Of a DNA stretch of 64,000 nucleotides, positions 25,964 through 34,507 are shown piece after piece. The notes below the pieces were generated by a model, which saw nothing but the letters and a program-made list of their open reading frames with translations, was not told the DNA's origin and did no database searches. The stretch spans positions 257,770-321,769 of the forward strand of contig NZ_LOJI01000035.1 of assembly GCF_001595965.1 (NCBI RefSeq), read 5' to 3'. Within the stretch, counting starts at the first letter, position 1, and each line of letters begins with the position of its first letter. This DNA is from Polynucleobacter yangtzensis (GTDB taxonomy: Bacteria; Pseudomonadota; Gammaproteobacteria; Burkholderiales; Burkholderiaceae). Both the position numbers and the translations under genes were made by a program.

Positions 25964-26312
25964 TACCGCCCAAGTTGATCAGTGGCAAAAAATCACAACG
26001 GTCGAAGAAATACCAGTCCTAGGCGCTCGCGTTATTGAGGCTCCCGCCGGTCAAATTGCAATTTTCAGAAATTCAGAGGACGAAGTATTTGCCGTATTGG
26101 ATAAGTGCCCTCACAAGGGTGGCCCCCTTTCTCAGGGCATCGTTCATGGAAAATCCGTAACCTGCCCACTACATTCCTGGAATATAGATCTCTCTACCGG
26201 CTGTGCCGTTGCCCCAGATGAAGGCTGTGCAAAATCCTTTGCAGTCAAAGTAGAGTCTGGTGTTGTTTGGCTAAACCGTGAGGAATTACAAGCTAGTCAT
26301 GGCAGAAGTTAA
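25956..26312 (+). CDS. nirD: Nitrite reductase small subunit (Rieske-type)
   Basis: Small partner of NirB. I take ATG 25956 (MSNTAQVDQW, 118 aa), because GAGG lies about 6 bp upstream; a TTG six bases earlier is also in frame. It overlaps the nirB stop by 8 bp. The Rieske-like domain keeps both ligand pairs (CPHKGGPLSQG and CPLHSW), whereas several enterobacterial NirD proteins have lost them. It may therefore hold a real [2Fe-2S] cluster. It overlaps nasA downstream. Confidence 0.93.
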   Translation: MSNTAQVDQWQKITTVEEIPVLGARVIEAPAGQIAIFRNSEDEVFAVLDKCPHKGGPLSQGIVHGKSVTCPLHSWNIDLSTGCAVAPDEGCAKSFAVKVESGVVWLNREELQASHGRS

Positions 26313-29139
26313 AAGCACCTGCTGCTATTGCGGTGTTGGCTGTGGCGTCATTATTGAAACCGCTGAAAGCAATGGGAAGATCGAGGTAACCGGGGTTCGC
26401 GGCGACCCCGATCACCCTGCAAACTTTGGCAGACTCTGCAGTAAAGGCTCAACCCTTCATCTCACTGCAAACCCAAGCCTTCAGATGCAGGCTCGACTGG
26501 GATCACCAGCTATCCGCAACACAAAGGGTGAAGAGCCCAAAGATATTTCTTGGCCTGAAGCAATTCAGACTATTGCACAAAAATTTGCCGATATCATTAA
26601 AGAGCATGGCCCAGAATCCGTTGGCATTTATGTCTCTGGTCAATTGCTGACTGAAGACTATTACATCTTCAATAAGTTAATGAAGGGCTTAATTGGCTCG
26701 AATAATATTGACACTAATTCACGCCTATGCATGTCTAGCGCAGTAGCTGGCTACAAGCAAACTTTGGGAATGGATGCCCCACCCTGCTGCTATGAAGATA
26801 TAGATTCAGCATCCACGATCTTTATTACCGGATCTAATACTGCTTTTGCTCACCCAATTCTCTATAGACGTCTTGAGGATGCACGCAAAAATAATCCGAG
26901 TCTCAAAGTTATTGTTGTTGACCCAAGAAAAACCGATACCGCCAAAGAAGCTGATCTCTACCTACAGATACAGCCTGGTACTGATGTAGCCCTCTACCAC
27001 GGGATGCTTTACATCATGCTCTGGGAGAAATGGATTGATGAGCCTTATATCAACTCATATACGGCGGATTTTGATGCGCTGCGTGATTTGGTTAGAGATT
27101 TCACGCCCAAGGCAGTTAGCCAGATCTGCGGAATTAACGAAAAAGACTTGTTCCAAGCGGCTCAATGGTTTGCTACTTCTCCCGCAACCCTATCGATGTA
27201 CTGCCAGGGACTAAATCAATCCGCTTCAGGCACCGCAAAGAACGCTGCCTTAGTTAACCTACATTTAGCTACCGGACAAATAGGGAAAGCTGGTGCTGGA
27301 CCATTCTCCTTGACTGGACAACCCAATGCGATGGGTGGCCGGGAGGTTGGAGGCTTGGCCAACCTGTTATCTGCACACCGCGATCTTGCTAATCCAGAAC
27401 ACCGCGCAGAGGTAGCCAACCTATGGGGAGTTCACTCCGTTCCTGAAAAACCAGGGCTTAGTGCAATACCGATGTTCGAGGCATTGCGTACTGAAAAATT
27501 AAAAGCTATATGGATTGTCTGCACAAACCCCGCACAATCAATGCCTGATCTCAATGCAGTTCACGAGGGATTAAGCAAGGCAGAATTTGTTGTAGTGCAG
27601 GAAGCTTATGCACACACAGCCACTACCCTATATGCAGATGTATTGTTGCCCGCCACTACCTGGGCAGAAAAAGTAGGAACAGTTACTAATTCAGAGCGAA
27701 GAATTTCTAAAGTAAATCCCGCAATTGACCCCTATGAGTCTGCTAAACATGATTGGCAGATCGCTCTTGAAATTGGGCTAGCTCTAGAAGCGCTATTACC
27801 AGGCAATAGAAAAGAAGGAACATCCACTCTATTTCCTTACAACGGACCGGAAGATATTTGGAATGAACATCGCGAGAGTACAGCGGGTCGCGATCTCGAC
27901 ATTACTGGTCTAAGCTACAAAATCCTTGAGGAACGCGGACCACAACAATGGCCTATGCCCAAAGGGGATTTCTTTGGTAAGAAGCGACTTTATGAAAATG
28001 GTGTTTTTCCTACCAAAGATAAAAAAGCTCACTTTATTGCCGCTCCCTATAAAGCAACCGCAGAATCCGTAGATGCTCGCTACCCATTTGCCTTAAATAC
28101 TGGGCGCCTTAGAGATCAATGGCACGGTATGAGTAGGACTGGAACCATCGGAACTCTTTATGGCCACTCACCAGAACCCTGCGTAGAGCTTTCACCTAAA
28201 GATGCAGGCAGGATGAATTTGGCTAATGGTGATTTAGTTCATGTCACTAGTCGCAGAGGTAGTGAGATCTTCCCAATCAAAGTCTCAGACGATATCGCCT
28301 CCTCGCAAGCCTTTATTGCCATGCACTGGGGTTCTGAATTTATTTCAGGCGCTGCTGGTAAAACACCTGGCCGCGGAGTTAACGGCCTTACTTGCAACAT
28401 AATCGACCCTGTATCCGGTCAGCCCGAACTGAAACATTCAGCCGTCAAGATATTGCCAGCAAACCTTCCCTGGCATTTAGTGGCTTTCGGCTTATTTCCC
28501 AAAGAAGAAGTATTTTTTATTCAAAACAGTTTGCGCAGCATCTTGCCTCATTTTGATTCCGCCCAATGCGTTCTATTTGGGAGAGAGCAGGATAGCGGCC
28601 TTATTGGGGTTTCATTCAAGGCCGCTCACCACGATGACCCTCTTGAAGAATTAGGCTCTCTTGCCGCGCAAGCTTTAAAGCAAGTGATGCAGAAATTCAA
28701 GCTAGATGAAACATCTGGAGAGCCTGTAATGCGCTATAGCGATAAGCGCAGAGGCGTAGTACGACTTGTTCGCGCTCAAGAGAAGGTTCTATCTGCAATG
28801 CTGACTGGCTCCATTGAAAGCCTAGCAAGTACTACTTGGTTAAGGGAGTACCTAGAAAGCGGCTTAGATGCAAAAGCGCTTGGTCGGTCTTTATTGATAC
28901 CTGTCAGCAAACCCCCCGTGGAAATTAAACCCAAAGGTAAGGCAATTTGTAACTGCTTCAATGTTTCAGCGGACTCAATGAAAGAATGCTTAAGCAAGAT
29001 GCCAGCGGGTACTTCCCTTGATGATGCCATGACCTCACTTCAATCTGAAACGCAGTGCGGAACTAATTGCGGATCCTGTAAACCCGAAGTCAAGCAAATT
29101 ATTGTCAACTTCTTCAATAAAGTGGAAGTAGCTGCATAA
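26299..29139 (+). CDS. nasA: Assimilatory nitrate reductase catalytic subunit with C-terminal BFD domain
   Basis: Cytoplasmic molybdenum bis-MGD enzyme reducing nitrate to nitrite. I choose ATG 26299 (MAEVKSTCCYCG), giving 946 aa; a GTG at 26278 is also in frame. The N-terminal [4Fe-4S] motif CCYCGVGCG...CSKG starts within ten residues of the ATG, usual for the NasA/NarB group. A C-terminal BFD-type [2Fe-2S] segment (CNCFNVSADSMKECL...CGTNCGSCKPEV, about 883-937) matches Klebsiella-type NasA, which accepts electrons from NADH reductases. No separate NasC reductase gene is nearby, so its electron donor is not identified. It overlaps nirD by 14 bp. Confidence 0.95.
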   Translation: MAEVKSTCCYCGVGCGVIIETAESNGKIEVTGVRGDPDHPANFGRLCSKGSTLHLTANPSLQMQARLGSPAIRNTKGEEPKDISWPEAIQTIAQKFADIIKEHGPESVGIYVSGQLLTEDYYIFNKLMKGLIGSNNIDTNSRLCMSSAVAGYKQTLGMDAPPCCYEDIDSASTIFITGSNTAFAHPILYRRLEDARKNNPSLKVIVVDPRKTDTAKEADLYLQIQPGTDVALYHGMLYIMLWEKWIDEPYINSYTADFDALRDLVRDFTPKAVSQICGINEKDLFQAAQWFATSPATLSMYCQGLNQSASGTAKNAALVNLHLATGQIGKAGAGPFSLTGQPNAMGGREVGGLANLLSAHRDLANPEHRAEVANLWGVHSVPEKPGLSAIPMFEALRTEKLKAIWIVCTNPAQSMPDLNAVHEGLSKAEFVVVQEAYAHTATTLYADVLLPATTWAEKVGTVTNSERRISKVNPAIDPYESAKHDWQIALEIGLALEALLPGNRKEGTSTLFPYNGPEDIWNEHRESTAGRDLDITGLSYKILEERGPQQWPMPKGDFFGKKRLYENGVFPTKDKKAHFIAAPYKATAESVDARYPFALNTGRLRDQWHGMSRTGTIGTLYGHSPEPCVELSPKDAGRMNLANGDLVHVTSRRGSEIFPIKVSDDIASSQAFIAMHWGSEFISGAAGKTPGRGVNGLTCNIIDPVSGQPELKHSAVKILPANLPWHLVAFGLFPKEEVFFIQNSLRSILPHFDSAQCVLFGREQDSGLIGVSFKAAHHDDPLEELGSLAAQALKQVMQKFKLDETSGEPVMRYSDKRRGVVRLVRAQEKVLSAMLTGSIESLASTTWLREYLESGLDAKALGRSLLIPVSKPPVEIKPKGKAICNCFNVSADSMKECLSKMPAGTSLDDAMTSLQSETQCGTNCGSCKPEVKQIIVNFFNKVEVAA

Positions 29140-29146
29140 TCTTGCA

Positions 29147-30055
29147 ATGAGCATTACATCATTCTTAAAGGTAATTGGCCGAGGCAGCAAGGGCGCTGGC
29201 GATCTTGATCGCAATCAGGCAAAAGAAGTCTTCACTCAAATTCTGGATGGTAATGTCAGCGATCTTGAGCTAGGTGCATTTTGTATTGCTATGCGCATCA
29301 AGGGTGAGTCCGTATCTGAGCTTATGGGCTTTATGGATGCCCTACAACCGCATCTCAATCTACTGAATCTTGGCACACGCCCCACCATAGTCTTGCCAAG
29401 TTATAACGGGGCTAGAAAACAGGCAAATCTCACACCACTTCTTTCTGGCATGCTTGCTAGTTATGGTTTCATAGTGCTTGTTCAGGGGGTCGAAAAAGAT
29501 CAAACAAGGGTAACGAGCCATGAAATCTTTAAGTCCCTTGGCTGGCCAATTCTCAAGACCAAAGATGAATTTGGCGCCCTCTTGGCTTTGAATCTACCGA
29601 TCTTTTGCCCTCTTAATATCATCTCCCCAGCGCTTCAAAGGTTATTAGACGTCAGAGAAAGAATTGGCCTGCGGAATACTGGTCATGTACTAGCAAAACT
29701 CATTAATCCAACGCTTCAGAACCCTTGGCAAGTTTCTAACTACACACACCCAGAATACCCAGAAAAATTACGGGAATTTTTCCAACTTCGTTCAGCCAAT
29801 GCAATTTTGATGCGGGGGAGTGAGGGTGAGCCAACTGCCTCCCTACTACGATTACCTGAAATGCATTTTTTACCTTCAAATAGAAATGAAGTTGCCAGCC
29901 CAGAAGAACGCTTCGCGGACCCTAATCCATTTTTCGATATTGATGCCTTATCAACAGCATCTATTACCAAGCAGATACTCTCAGGAGAGATCAGGTGTCC
30001 GAGCTCAATCCTCAGGCAAGCCGATCAAATATCAACGATGGCCGGCTTACACTAA
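29147..30055 (+). CDS. ybiB: YbiB-like DNA-binding protein (TrpD2 family)
   Basis: The 302-residue protein has the glycosyltransferase family 3 N-terminal helical domain (NQAKEVFTQILDGNVSDLELGAFCIAMRIKGES) and an anthranilate phosphoribosyltransferase-like core with altered catalytic loops. E. coli YbiB of the same family has no enzymatic activity found and binds nucleic acid. It is 7 bp downstream of nasA and 3 bp before an HPP gene, so it is part of the nitrate assimilation transcript. Its role there is unknown; regulation or repair are possible. Confidence 0.85.
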   Translation: MSITSFLKVIGRGSKGAGDLDRNQAKEVFTQILDGNVSDLELGAFCIAMRIKGESVSELMGFMDALQPHLNLLNLGTRPTIVLPSYNGARKQANLTPLLSGMLASYGFIVLVQGVEKDQTRVTSHEIFKSLGWPILKTKDEFGALLALNLPIFCPLNIISPALQRLLDVRERIGLRNTGHVLAKLINPTLQNPWQVSNYTHPEYPEKLREFFQLRSANAILMRGSEGEPTASLLRLPEMHFLPSNRNEVASPEERFADPNPFFDIDALSTASITKQILSGEIRCPSSILRQADQISTMAGLH

Positions 30056-30058
30056 GTC

Positions 30059-30568
30059 ATGCTCAGAACAGTTAAACGTTTGGCATGGGTTTCATTTGGA
30101 GCCATGATTGCACTAGGTCTAGCCCTACTCTTGACGAAACCTCCAACATCACCCCTGCTACTTGCATCACTGGGTGGCTCAACAATATTTCTGTTTGGCT
30201 TGACAAGCGCCCCTGCAGCACAACCAAGAGCTTTATTTGGCGGGCACCTCATCAGCGCACTCATTGGCATTGTCTGTTACCAGCTCTTTGATGATGCCTT
30301 ATGGGTTTACTTGCTCGCAGAAGTGATTACTTTAGTAGTCTTATTGCTGACCCAAACGGTGCACCCTCCAGCTGGCGCCAATCCACTCATCATGATCCAG
30401 ACTCACGCTGGCTTTGGCCATCTTATAGTGGTTGTCTTGGTTGGCGTGACGATTCTTGCGGTTGTAGCAGCAATTTGGAGTCGCCTCACTCCTGGCAAAA
30501 CTCTGCATTACCCAGTGAAGTGGAATGAACCCTCACCGCAATCCAAAGATTGGAGTGTTTGGGGTTAG
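30059..30568 (+). CDS. HPP family membrane protein, likely nitrite/nitrate related
   Basis: The 169-residue integral membrane protein has about four hydrophobic segments. The eponymous motif appears in QTVHPPAGANPLIMIQ. HPP proteins of cyanobacteria and chloroplasts have been shown to carry nitrite, and this one ends the nirB-nirD-nasA operon, so nitrite movement is the best guess. It is the first of three HPP genes in a row; the other two are on the opposite strand and converge on it across a 6-bp gap. A role as a transporter is inference. Confidence 0.88.
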   Translation: MLRTVKRLAWVSFGAMIALGLALLLTKPPTSPLLLASLGGSTIFLFGLTSAPAAQPRALFGGHLISALIGIVCYQLFDDALWVYLLAEVITLVVLLLTQTVHPPAGANPLIMIQTHAGFGHLIVVVLVGVTILAVVAAIWSRLTPGKTLHYPVKWNEPSPQSKDWSVWG

Positions 30569-30574
30569 CAAAGC

Positions 30575-31099
30575 TTAGCCCGACGAGTGCTTTATTAAAG
30601 CTTTGTCTGAAAAACTCACCAGGGCCAATACAAGAGAGTCGGCTAAAACAGGATGTAAGGCAAAGTCATAACTATTTGTGCCGGCCATCACAATAAACAT
30701 ACTTAAGAAAACCGCTGGCGGATGGATACACCCTAGCAAGTACATCCCAGCGATCGTGCCAATAATGCTGACCGTAATACCTATGGAAACCGAGGGAAAA
30801 ATATAAACACAAATAAAGGCGATGCAGGAAGCCAATAAATTTGCCTCGATTAATACCAACGGAGAAAAGAATTTACTATCGGGAAAGAGAAAAATACATA
30901 GTGCACTTACTCCAAATACGGCCGTCACCATATTCTCATCTTGCGTCATATCGCCCCATAAATGATTCAAGAATGCTATCGCAAGAATGGTTACGCCCAC
31001 ACCAATAGATATTCTGAGCCTATCGAACCAAGAATATTGCCCCTGTGGTGGTGCAATTTCATTTAAGAAGTTGCTCAATTTATTGAAAATATTTTTCAT
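30575..31099 (-). CDS. HPP family membrane protein (second)
   Basis: The 174-residue integral membrane protein has four hydrophobic segments after a short cytosolic N-terminus. The motif is kept in LGCIHPPAVFLSMF. Its start overlaps the stop of the HPP-CBS gene by 4 bp, so the two are co-translated and may form a complex. Substrate is unknown; nitrite is suggested only by location and family. Confidence 0.88.
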   Translation of the reverse strand: MKNIFNKLSNFLNEIAPPQGQYSWFDRLRISIGVGVTILAIAFLNHLWGDMTQDENMVTAVFGVSALCIFLFPDSKFFSPLVLIEANLLASCIAFICVYIFPSVSIGITVSIIGTIAGMYLLGCIHPPAVFLSMFIVMAGTNSYDFALHPVLADSLVLALVSFSDKALIKHSSG

Positions 31100-32247
31100 C
31101 TAATATCAATGGACTGGTCAATCGCTTTCACAAAATCAGATTGAGTAATCATTCCTACCAACTGCCTATTATCATTAATCACGGGGATATGGTGATGCCC
31201 ATCGCCACAAAATATCTCGGCCAAATCAAGCATATTTCGATCTTCACTAATTACCCTTACCGGCTTACTCATCACCTGCCCAACAGCATTGGGCAAACTA
31301 TTTAAACCGGGAACAGCCGTTCGCATAAAACCCCTGATGCGCTGTCCAAAGGTTTGGTGAAAATCCACTGCTGCACTTTTAAGAAAATCCTCTAGGGTAA
31401 TAATTCCAAGCACCCTTCTTGCACCATCTATGACTGGCAAAGCCTTAACATGACGCTTGCGGAGTAAATTCCATGCCTGATCCAAAGGCGAATCCATACT
31501 CACATACATGACATCTGTGGTCATAATATTTTTACACAACATACTTTGTAGCTTCTTTTGATAAGCCCCATGCTCAACTTGAGAAATCAAATTGGCCAAG
31601 TCATCCTTACTGATATCAAGGACTTGGTTATATCTCTCCAAGACAGCGCTAATTTCCTGGTCCTCAATCTTACGATTTCGTTTTTGTAGCGGAGATGAAT
31701 CTAAGGCTGCCTTAGGGCGTTGCGGATATGGCTTGCCCGTTAGGGAGTTATAAATGACTGCACACAAAACTAGCAAGACAGCATTGCCTAAGACTGGAAA
31801 GAGCACAAAATGAAAATCCGTCAATCCGTTCAAAGGGATTAATAGCGCTAAAGCTGCAGCGGGTGCATGCAAACAACGTAAAGTAAACATTGCCAAGATT
31901 GCAAGTCCAACCGACAGAGGAATTAAGAGTAGCAATTCATGGACAAACTGCGAACAAGCAACGCCTACAAAAGCAGAAATGCAACTACCCCCTATAACTG
32001 CCCATGGCTGTGCCATTGGACTTGAGGGCAAGACAAATAATAAAAATGCGCTTGCGCCCATCGAGGCGACAATCCATGGTGATGTGTTTCCGTAACTTGC
32101 AAGCAATAAACCAAGAGCTGCCACTGCAAGCAAACCTAGCACAACTCCTAAAACTGATCTAATCCTCTCTAACCAAGAAACTGAGGTAGCTTCCGGCAGA
32201 AGAATGGCAGTTAACTTTTTAAAGAAATGTCTCAAAAGCGGTCTCAA
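31096..32247 (-). CDS. HPP family protein with tandem CBS domains
   Basis: The 383-residue fusion has an N-terminal HPP membrane domain (about 25-175), a linker, then a CBS pair (about 240-300 and 320-380: ICKNIMTTDVMYVSMDSPLDQA, then VMSKPVRVISEDRNMLDLAE). In the HPP motif the first proline is changed: LRCLHAPAAALALL. CBS pairs commonly bind adenine nucleotides and gate transport, so this subunit may regulate the four-segment HPP partner that overlaps it. It is divergent from the DUF1348 gene. Confidence 0.88.
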   Translation of the reverse strand: MRPLLRHFFKKLTAILLPEATSVSWLERIRSVLGVVLGLLAVAALGLLLASYGNTSPWIVASMGASAFLLFVLPSSPMAQPWAVIGGSCISAFVGVACSQFVHELLLLIPLSVGLAILAMFTLRCLHAPAAALALLIPLNGLTDFHFVLFPVLGNAVLLVLCAVIYNSLTGKPYPQRPKAALDSSPLQKRNRKIEDQEISAVLERYNQVLDISKDDLANLISQVEHGAYQKKLQSMLCKNIMTTDVMYVSMDSPLDQAWNLLRKRHVKALPVIDGARRVLGIITLEDFLKSAAVDFHQTFGQRIRGFMRTAVPGLNSLPNAVGQVMSKPVRVISEDRNMLDLAEIFCGDGHHHIPVINDNRQLVGMITQSDFVKAIDQSIDIR

Positions 32248-32348
32248 TAAAGGTTTATTTTAAATGCACCAAAAGTGGTACTAATTTGTCTATTGTATGC
32301 AAGTCCCTGTTTATTCTTATTATTCAGAAATATTAGCTATAAGGCGCC

Positions 32349-32816
32349 ATGGAACAAAAACTACCTCTACCCCCTTTTAATAAAGAAACGGCAATTCAAA
32401 AGATTCGAATGGCTGAAGATGCTTGGAATACCCGCGATCCCGAAAAAGTCTCCTTGGTGTATACGGAAGATACCATTTGGAGAAATAGAGCTGAATTTCC
32501 AAAAGGCCGAGATCAAGTAAAAGAGTTTCTTCGGCGCAAATGGGCCAAGGAGCTTGACTACCGATTAATTAAAGAATTATGGGCATTCACAGATAACCGC
32601 ATCGCAGTTCGCTTTGCTTACGAGTGCCGGGATGATTCTGGGAACTGGTCACGAAGCTTTGGTAACGAGAATTGGGAATTTAATGAGAATGGCTTCATGA
32701 TGAGACGTTTTGCCAGCATCAATGATCTACCCATCAAAGAATCAGATCGAAAATTCTTTTGGCCCCTTGGAAGGCGGCCTGATGATCACCCGGGACTGAG
32801 TCATTTTGGCTTCTAG
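32349..32816 (+). CDS. DUF1348 (NTF2-like) protein
   Basis: The 155-residue NTF2-fold protein is recognisable by [22 protein letters not shown], then [23 protein letters not shown] and a C-terminal [18 protein letters not shown]. The family is widespread and uncharacterised. It is first of a two-gene plus-strand operon with a nitroreductase whose start overlaps its end. It lies inside the repeat-bracketed nitrogen block near its right edge. Function unknown. Confidence 0.88.
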   Translation: MEQKLPLPPFNKETAIQKIRMAEDAWNTRDPEKVSLVYTEDTIWRNRAEFPKGRDQVKEFLRRKWAKELDYRLIKELWAFTDNRIAVRFAYECRDDSGNWSRSFGNENWEFNENGFMMRRFASINDLPIKESDRKFFWPLGRRPDDHPGLSHFGF

Positions 32817-33399
32817 TAATTTAGATTCGCTCGGCACCTTTGCAGATGCACTGATCCACAGTCGTCAGCATGTTTCACCTAAAAGACTTATTGCGCCTGG
32901 TCCCAGCCCATCCCAGAAATTAGAAATTCTGAATGCGGCTGGAGCCGCCCCCGATCATGGAAAAGTAACGCCTTGGCACTTTTATGAAGTCAGTCCCGAA
33001 AGTCGAAATTTATTAGGCGATCTATTTGCAAATGCCCTTAAATCAAGAGATCCCAACGCAACACTAAATCAGCTTGATGAAGCAAAGCAGAAGGCCTTTC
33101 GGGGTCCCTTACTGCTACTGGCAACTGCCAGACTAAACAATTCGCTAGATAATATTCCCGAACAAGAAAAACTCATCTCCGCAGGATGTGCAATTCAGAA
33201 TATTTTACTAATGGCTAATGCTTTAGGGTTTGGCTCAGGGCTATCAAGCGGTAAGGCTCTTTATAGCCAAAAGATGAGGGAGCTATTTTTACTGAAGGAT
33301 AAAGAGGTGCCCCTGTGCTTCATCACCATCGGCACTATCTCGGCTCATAAACCCAATAAACAAAGGCCAGATGCAAGTTCATATAGCTCAGTTTTCTAA
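32806..33399 (+). CDS. Nitroreductase family protein (FMN-dependent)
   Basis: The 197-residue NAD(P)H-dependent FMN enzyme is of the YdjA-like type. Key regions are [21 protein letters not shown] near the N-terminus and [20 protein letters not shown] in the middle. The start is a TTG at 32806 overlapping the DUF1348 stop by 11 bp; no ATG gives a full fold. Proteins of this size reduce nitroaromatics or quinones, or act in cofactor pathways. Translational overlap links it to the DUF1348 protein. Physiological substrate unknown. Confidence 0.85.
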   Translation: MASSNLDSLGTFADALIHSRQHVSPKRLIAPGPSPSQKLEILNAAGAAPDHGKVTPWHFYEVSPESRNLLGDLFANALKSRDPNATLNQLDEAKQKAFRGPLLLLATARLNNSLDNIPEQEKLISAGCAIQNILLMANALGFGSGLSSGKALYSQKMRELFLLKDKEVPLCFITIGTISAHKPNKQRPDASSYSSVF

Positions 33400-33551
33400 T
33401 TAAGTCTGTTGGATATTTCTACTCTCCAAGCAGTAAATTGGCCTAACTGACTGTCACCTACAAGCCGCTAAAGCCCTTGGCTAGTTTGGTAATAATTACT
33501 CAGGACAACTTAATGTAAAGAATATTTACATCAAAAAATCGCATTAAATTC

Positions 33552-33574
33552 TTGTCCTAAATTTGCCCTAAATT
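33552..33574 (+). repeat. Right copy of 23-bp direct repeat (two 11-bp units)
   Basis: It is identical over 23 bp to 17040-17062 and in the same orientation. It is preceded by a further TAAATT at 33545-33550. It lies just past the nitroreductase gene, at the right edge of the nitrogen block. Confidence 0.75.
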
Positions 33575-33622
33575 GGTTTTTAAAAAAATAAAGCCTTGTT
33601 ATATATGGCTCTGATGCCTATA

Positions 33623-33647
33623 TCGCCCCCATCCATCATGGGGGCGA
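33623..33647 (+). terminator. GC-rich 10-bp hairpin, possible terminator
   Basis: Perfect stem TCGCCCCCAT/ATGGGGGCGA with the 5-nt loop CCATC. A T-rich run (TTTCTTTT) starts about 11 nt later on the plus strand, so it may terminate the nitroreductase transcript or an unannotated small RNA. The distance to the T-run makes it a weak classical terminator. Confidence 0.45.
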
Positions 33648-33714
33648 CAGGTAAGCGTTTCTTTTGGGGTTGGGTCATAAACTTCAATAAAAGTGCGATT
33701 TAGACTCCATTTTA

Positions 33715-33750
33715 AATGGATAAGGGCAACCGAAGTTGCCCTTATCCATT
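33715..33750 (-). terminator. Long perfect hairpin downstream of the 84-aa gene
   Basis: A 16-bp perfect stem (33715-33730 with 33735-33750) with a CGAA loop lies 24 bp beyond the stop of the minus-strand gene at 33774. The outer part contains ATGGATAAGGGC on one side. It can act on both strands; no long U-tract follows. Confidence 0.7.
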
Positions 33751-33773
33751 CTGTGTACAGAAGCTGTTTTTAC

Positions 33774-34028
33774 TTACTTGAGCTTTGCTAACTTTGCTTC
33801 AAGCTCTACCGCAAGATCTAAAGCGCCCATATAACCAGACTTGAGATGATTTGGTAGATCAGGATCACCAACCATCGCACCCAGCGTTTCAACCAGGCTA
33901 AAAACAATTCCTTTGGCGGCACCACTAGCAATCGTATTGTTAGCTACAGCCTCATCAATATGATTTACTGCGTCAAGAAAATAATCATGCCCCGGCAAAC
34001 CGTCTGGCCCTAAAGCTTCTTGAGTCAT
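33774..34028 (-). CDS. Hypothetical 84-residue protein
   Basis: I do not recognise this small protein. It is predicted helical and acidic at the N-terminus (GPDGLPGHDYFLDAVNHIDEAV) with a hydrophobic middle (SGAAKGIVFSLVETLGAMVG) and a basic end (LEAKLAKLK). It has no signal peptide and no cysteines. It starts 24 bp after the eRF1-like gene and probably shares its FNR-box promoter. The ATG is preceded by AAAGGAAAA about 7 bp upstream. Confidence 0.7.
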   Translation of the reverse strand: MTQEALGPDGLPGHDYFLDAVNHIDEAVANNTIASGAAKGIVFSLVETLGAMVGDPDLPNHLKSGYMGALDLAVELEAKLAKLK

Positions 34029-34052
34029 TTGCGTTTTCCTTTATATCTAGAT

Positions 34053-34436
34053 TTAGAGCATCTGATCTACTTTATAGAAAAACTTGCGTGCATAAGCAAG
34101 AATCTCTTTATCAGTAGGATGATCAACAGTTTCTACACCAACAATATTTTCGGCAATCTTAGCGTCATGTTTATGAGCATGCTTAATGAGTTCTAATTTT
34201 GCAGAGCCTGGTCCGAGAATCAAAATTTCTTTGGATTCATTAACGGCATTAATTACTGAATGCAAATACTTGGAATCTAGAGCGAGCTTACCGCTACCAA
34301 CTTCGCCACCCTTGTGATGGAGATGGGTATGAGTGGATTTGCTGCGAATCACTTCGGCTTCACTAGCCTGTTCGCTCAAAAACATAACGTGAGCTTCTTT
34401 GTGATCAATCCAAATAACTGCGTGATTTAATGACAT
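34053..34436 (-). CDS. Translational-machinery (eRF1-domain-like) protein
   Basis: The 127-residue soluble protein resembles the bacterial/archaeal eRF1 domain-3-like family, often annotated as translational machinery protein. I choose ATG 34436 (MSLNHAVIWIDHKEAHV) with AGGAAG just upstream; an in-frame ATG at 34493 would add 19 residues without family resemblance. Features include WIDHKEAHVMFL, a His-rich stretch (STHTHLHHKGGEVGSG) and ILILGPGSAKLELIKHAHKHD. A perfect FNR box lies about 78 bp upstream, so expression under low oxygen is likely. Biochemical role is unknown. Confidence 0.78.
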   Translation of the reverse strand: MSLNHAVIWIDHKEAHVMFLSEQASEAEVIRSKSTHTHLHHKGGEVGSGKLALDSKYLHSVINAVNESKEILILGPGSAKLELIKHAHKHDAKIAENIVGVETVDHPTDKEILAYARKFFYKVDQML

Positions 34437-34507
34437 ATTCTTCCTATTATTAATATTGACTACCCTTTGAGAATACTCCCCCAGAGACTCCAAAACGTCA
34501 TTTATGC

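Larger units (their letters stand above)
33400..33773. other. 374-bp intergenic region with repeat, palindrome and two strong hairpins
   Basis: No gene is seen between the convergent nitroreductase and 84-aa genes. It holds an inverted repeat ATGTAAA-GAATA-TTTACAT (33513-33531), the right copy of the 23-bp repeat (33552-33574), a GC-rich 10-bp hairpin (33623-33647) and a 16-bp hairpin (33715-33750). A small RNA ending at the GC-rich hairpin is possible but unproven. Confidence 0.6.

Noticed and set aside
30530..30615. Hairpin between convergent HPP genes (CAAAGCTT...AAAGCTTTG)
   Set aside because: The arms are separated by a long loop and lie partly in coding sequence; not a convincing terminator.
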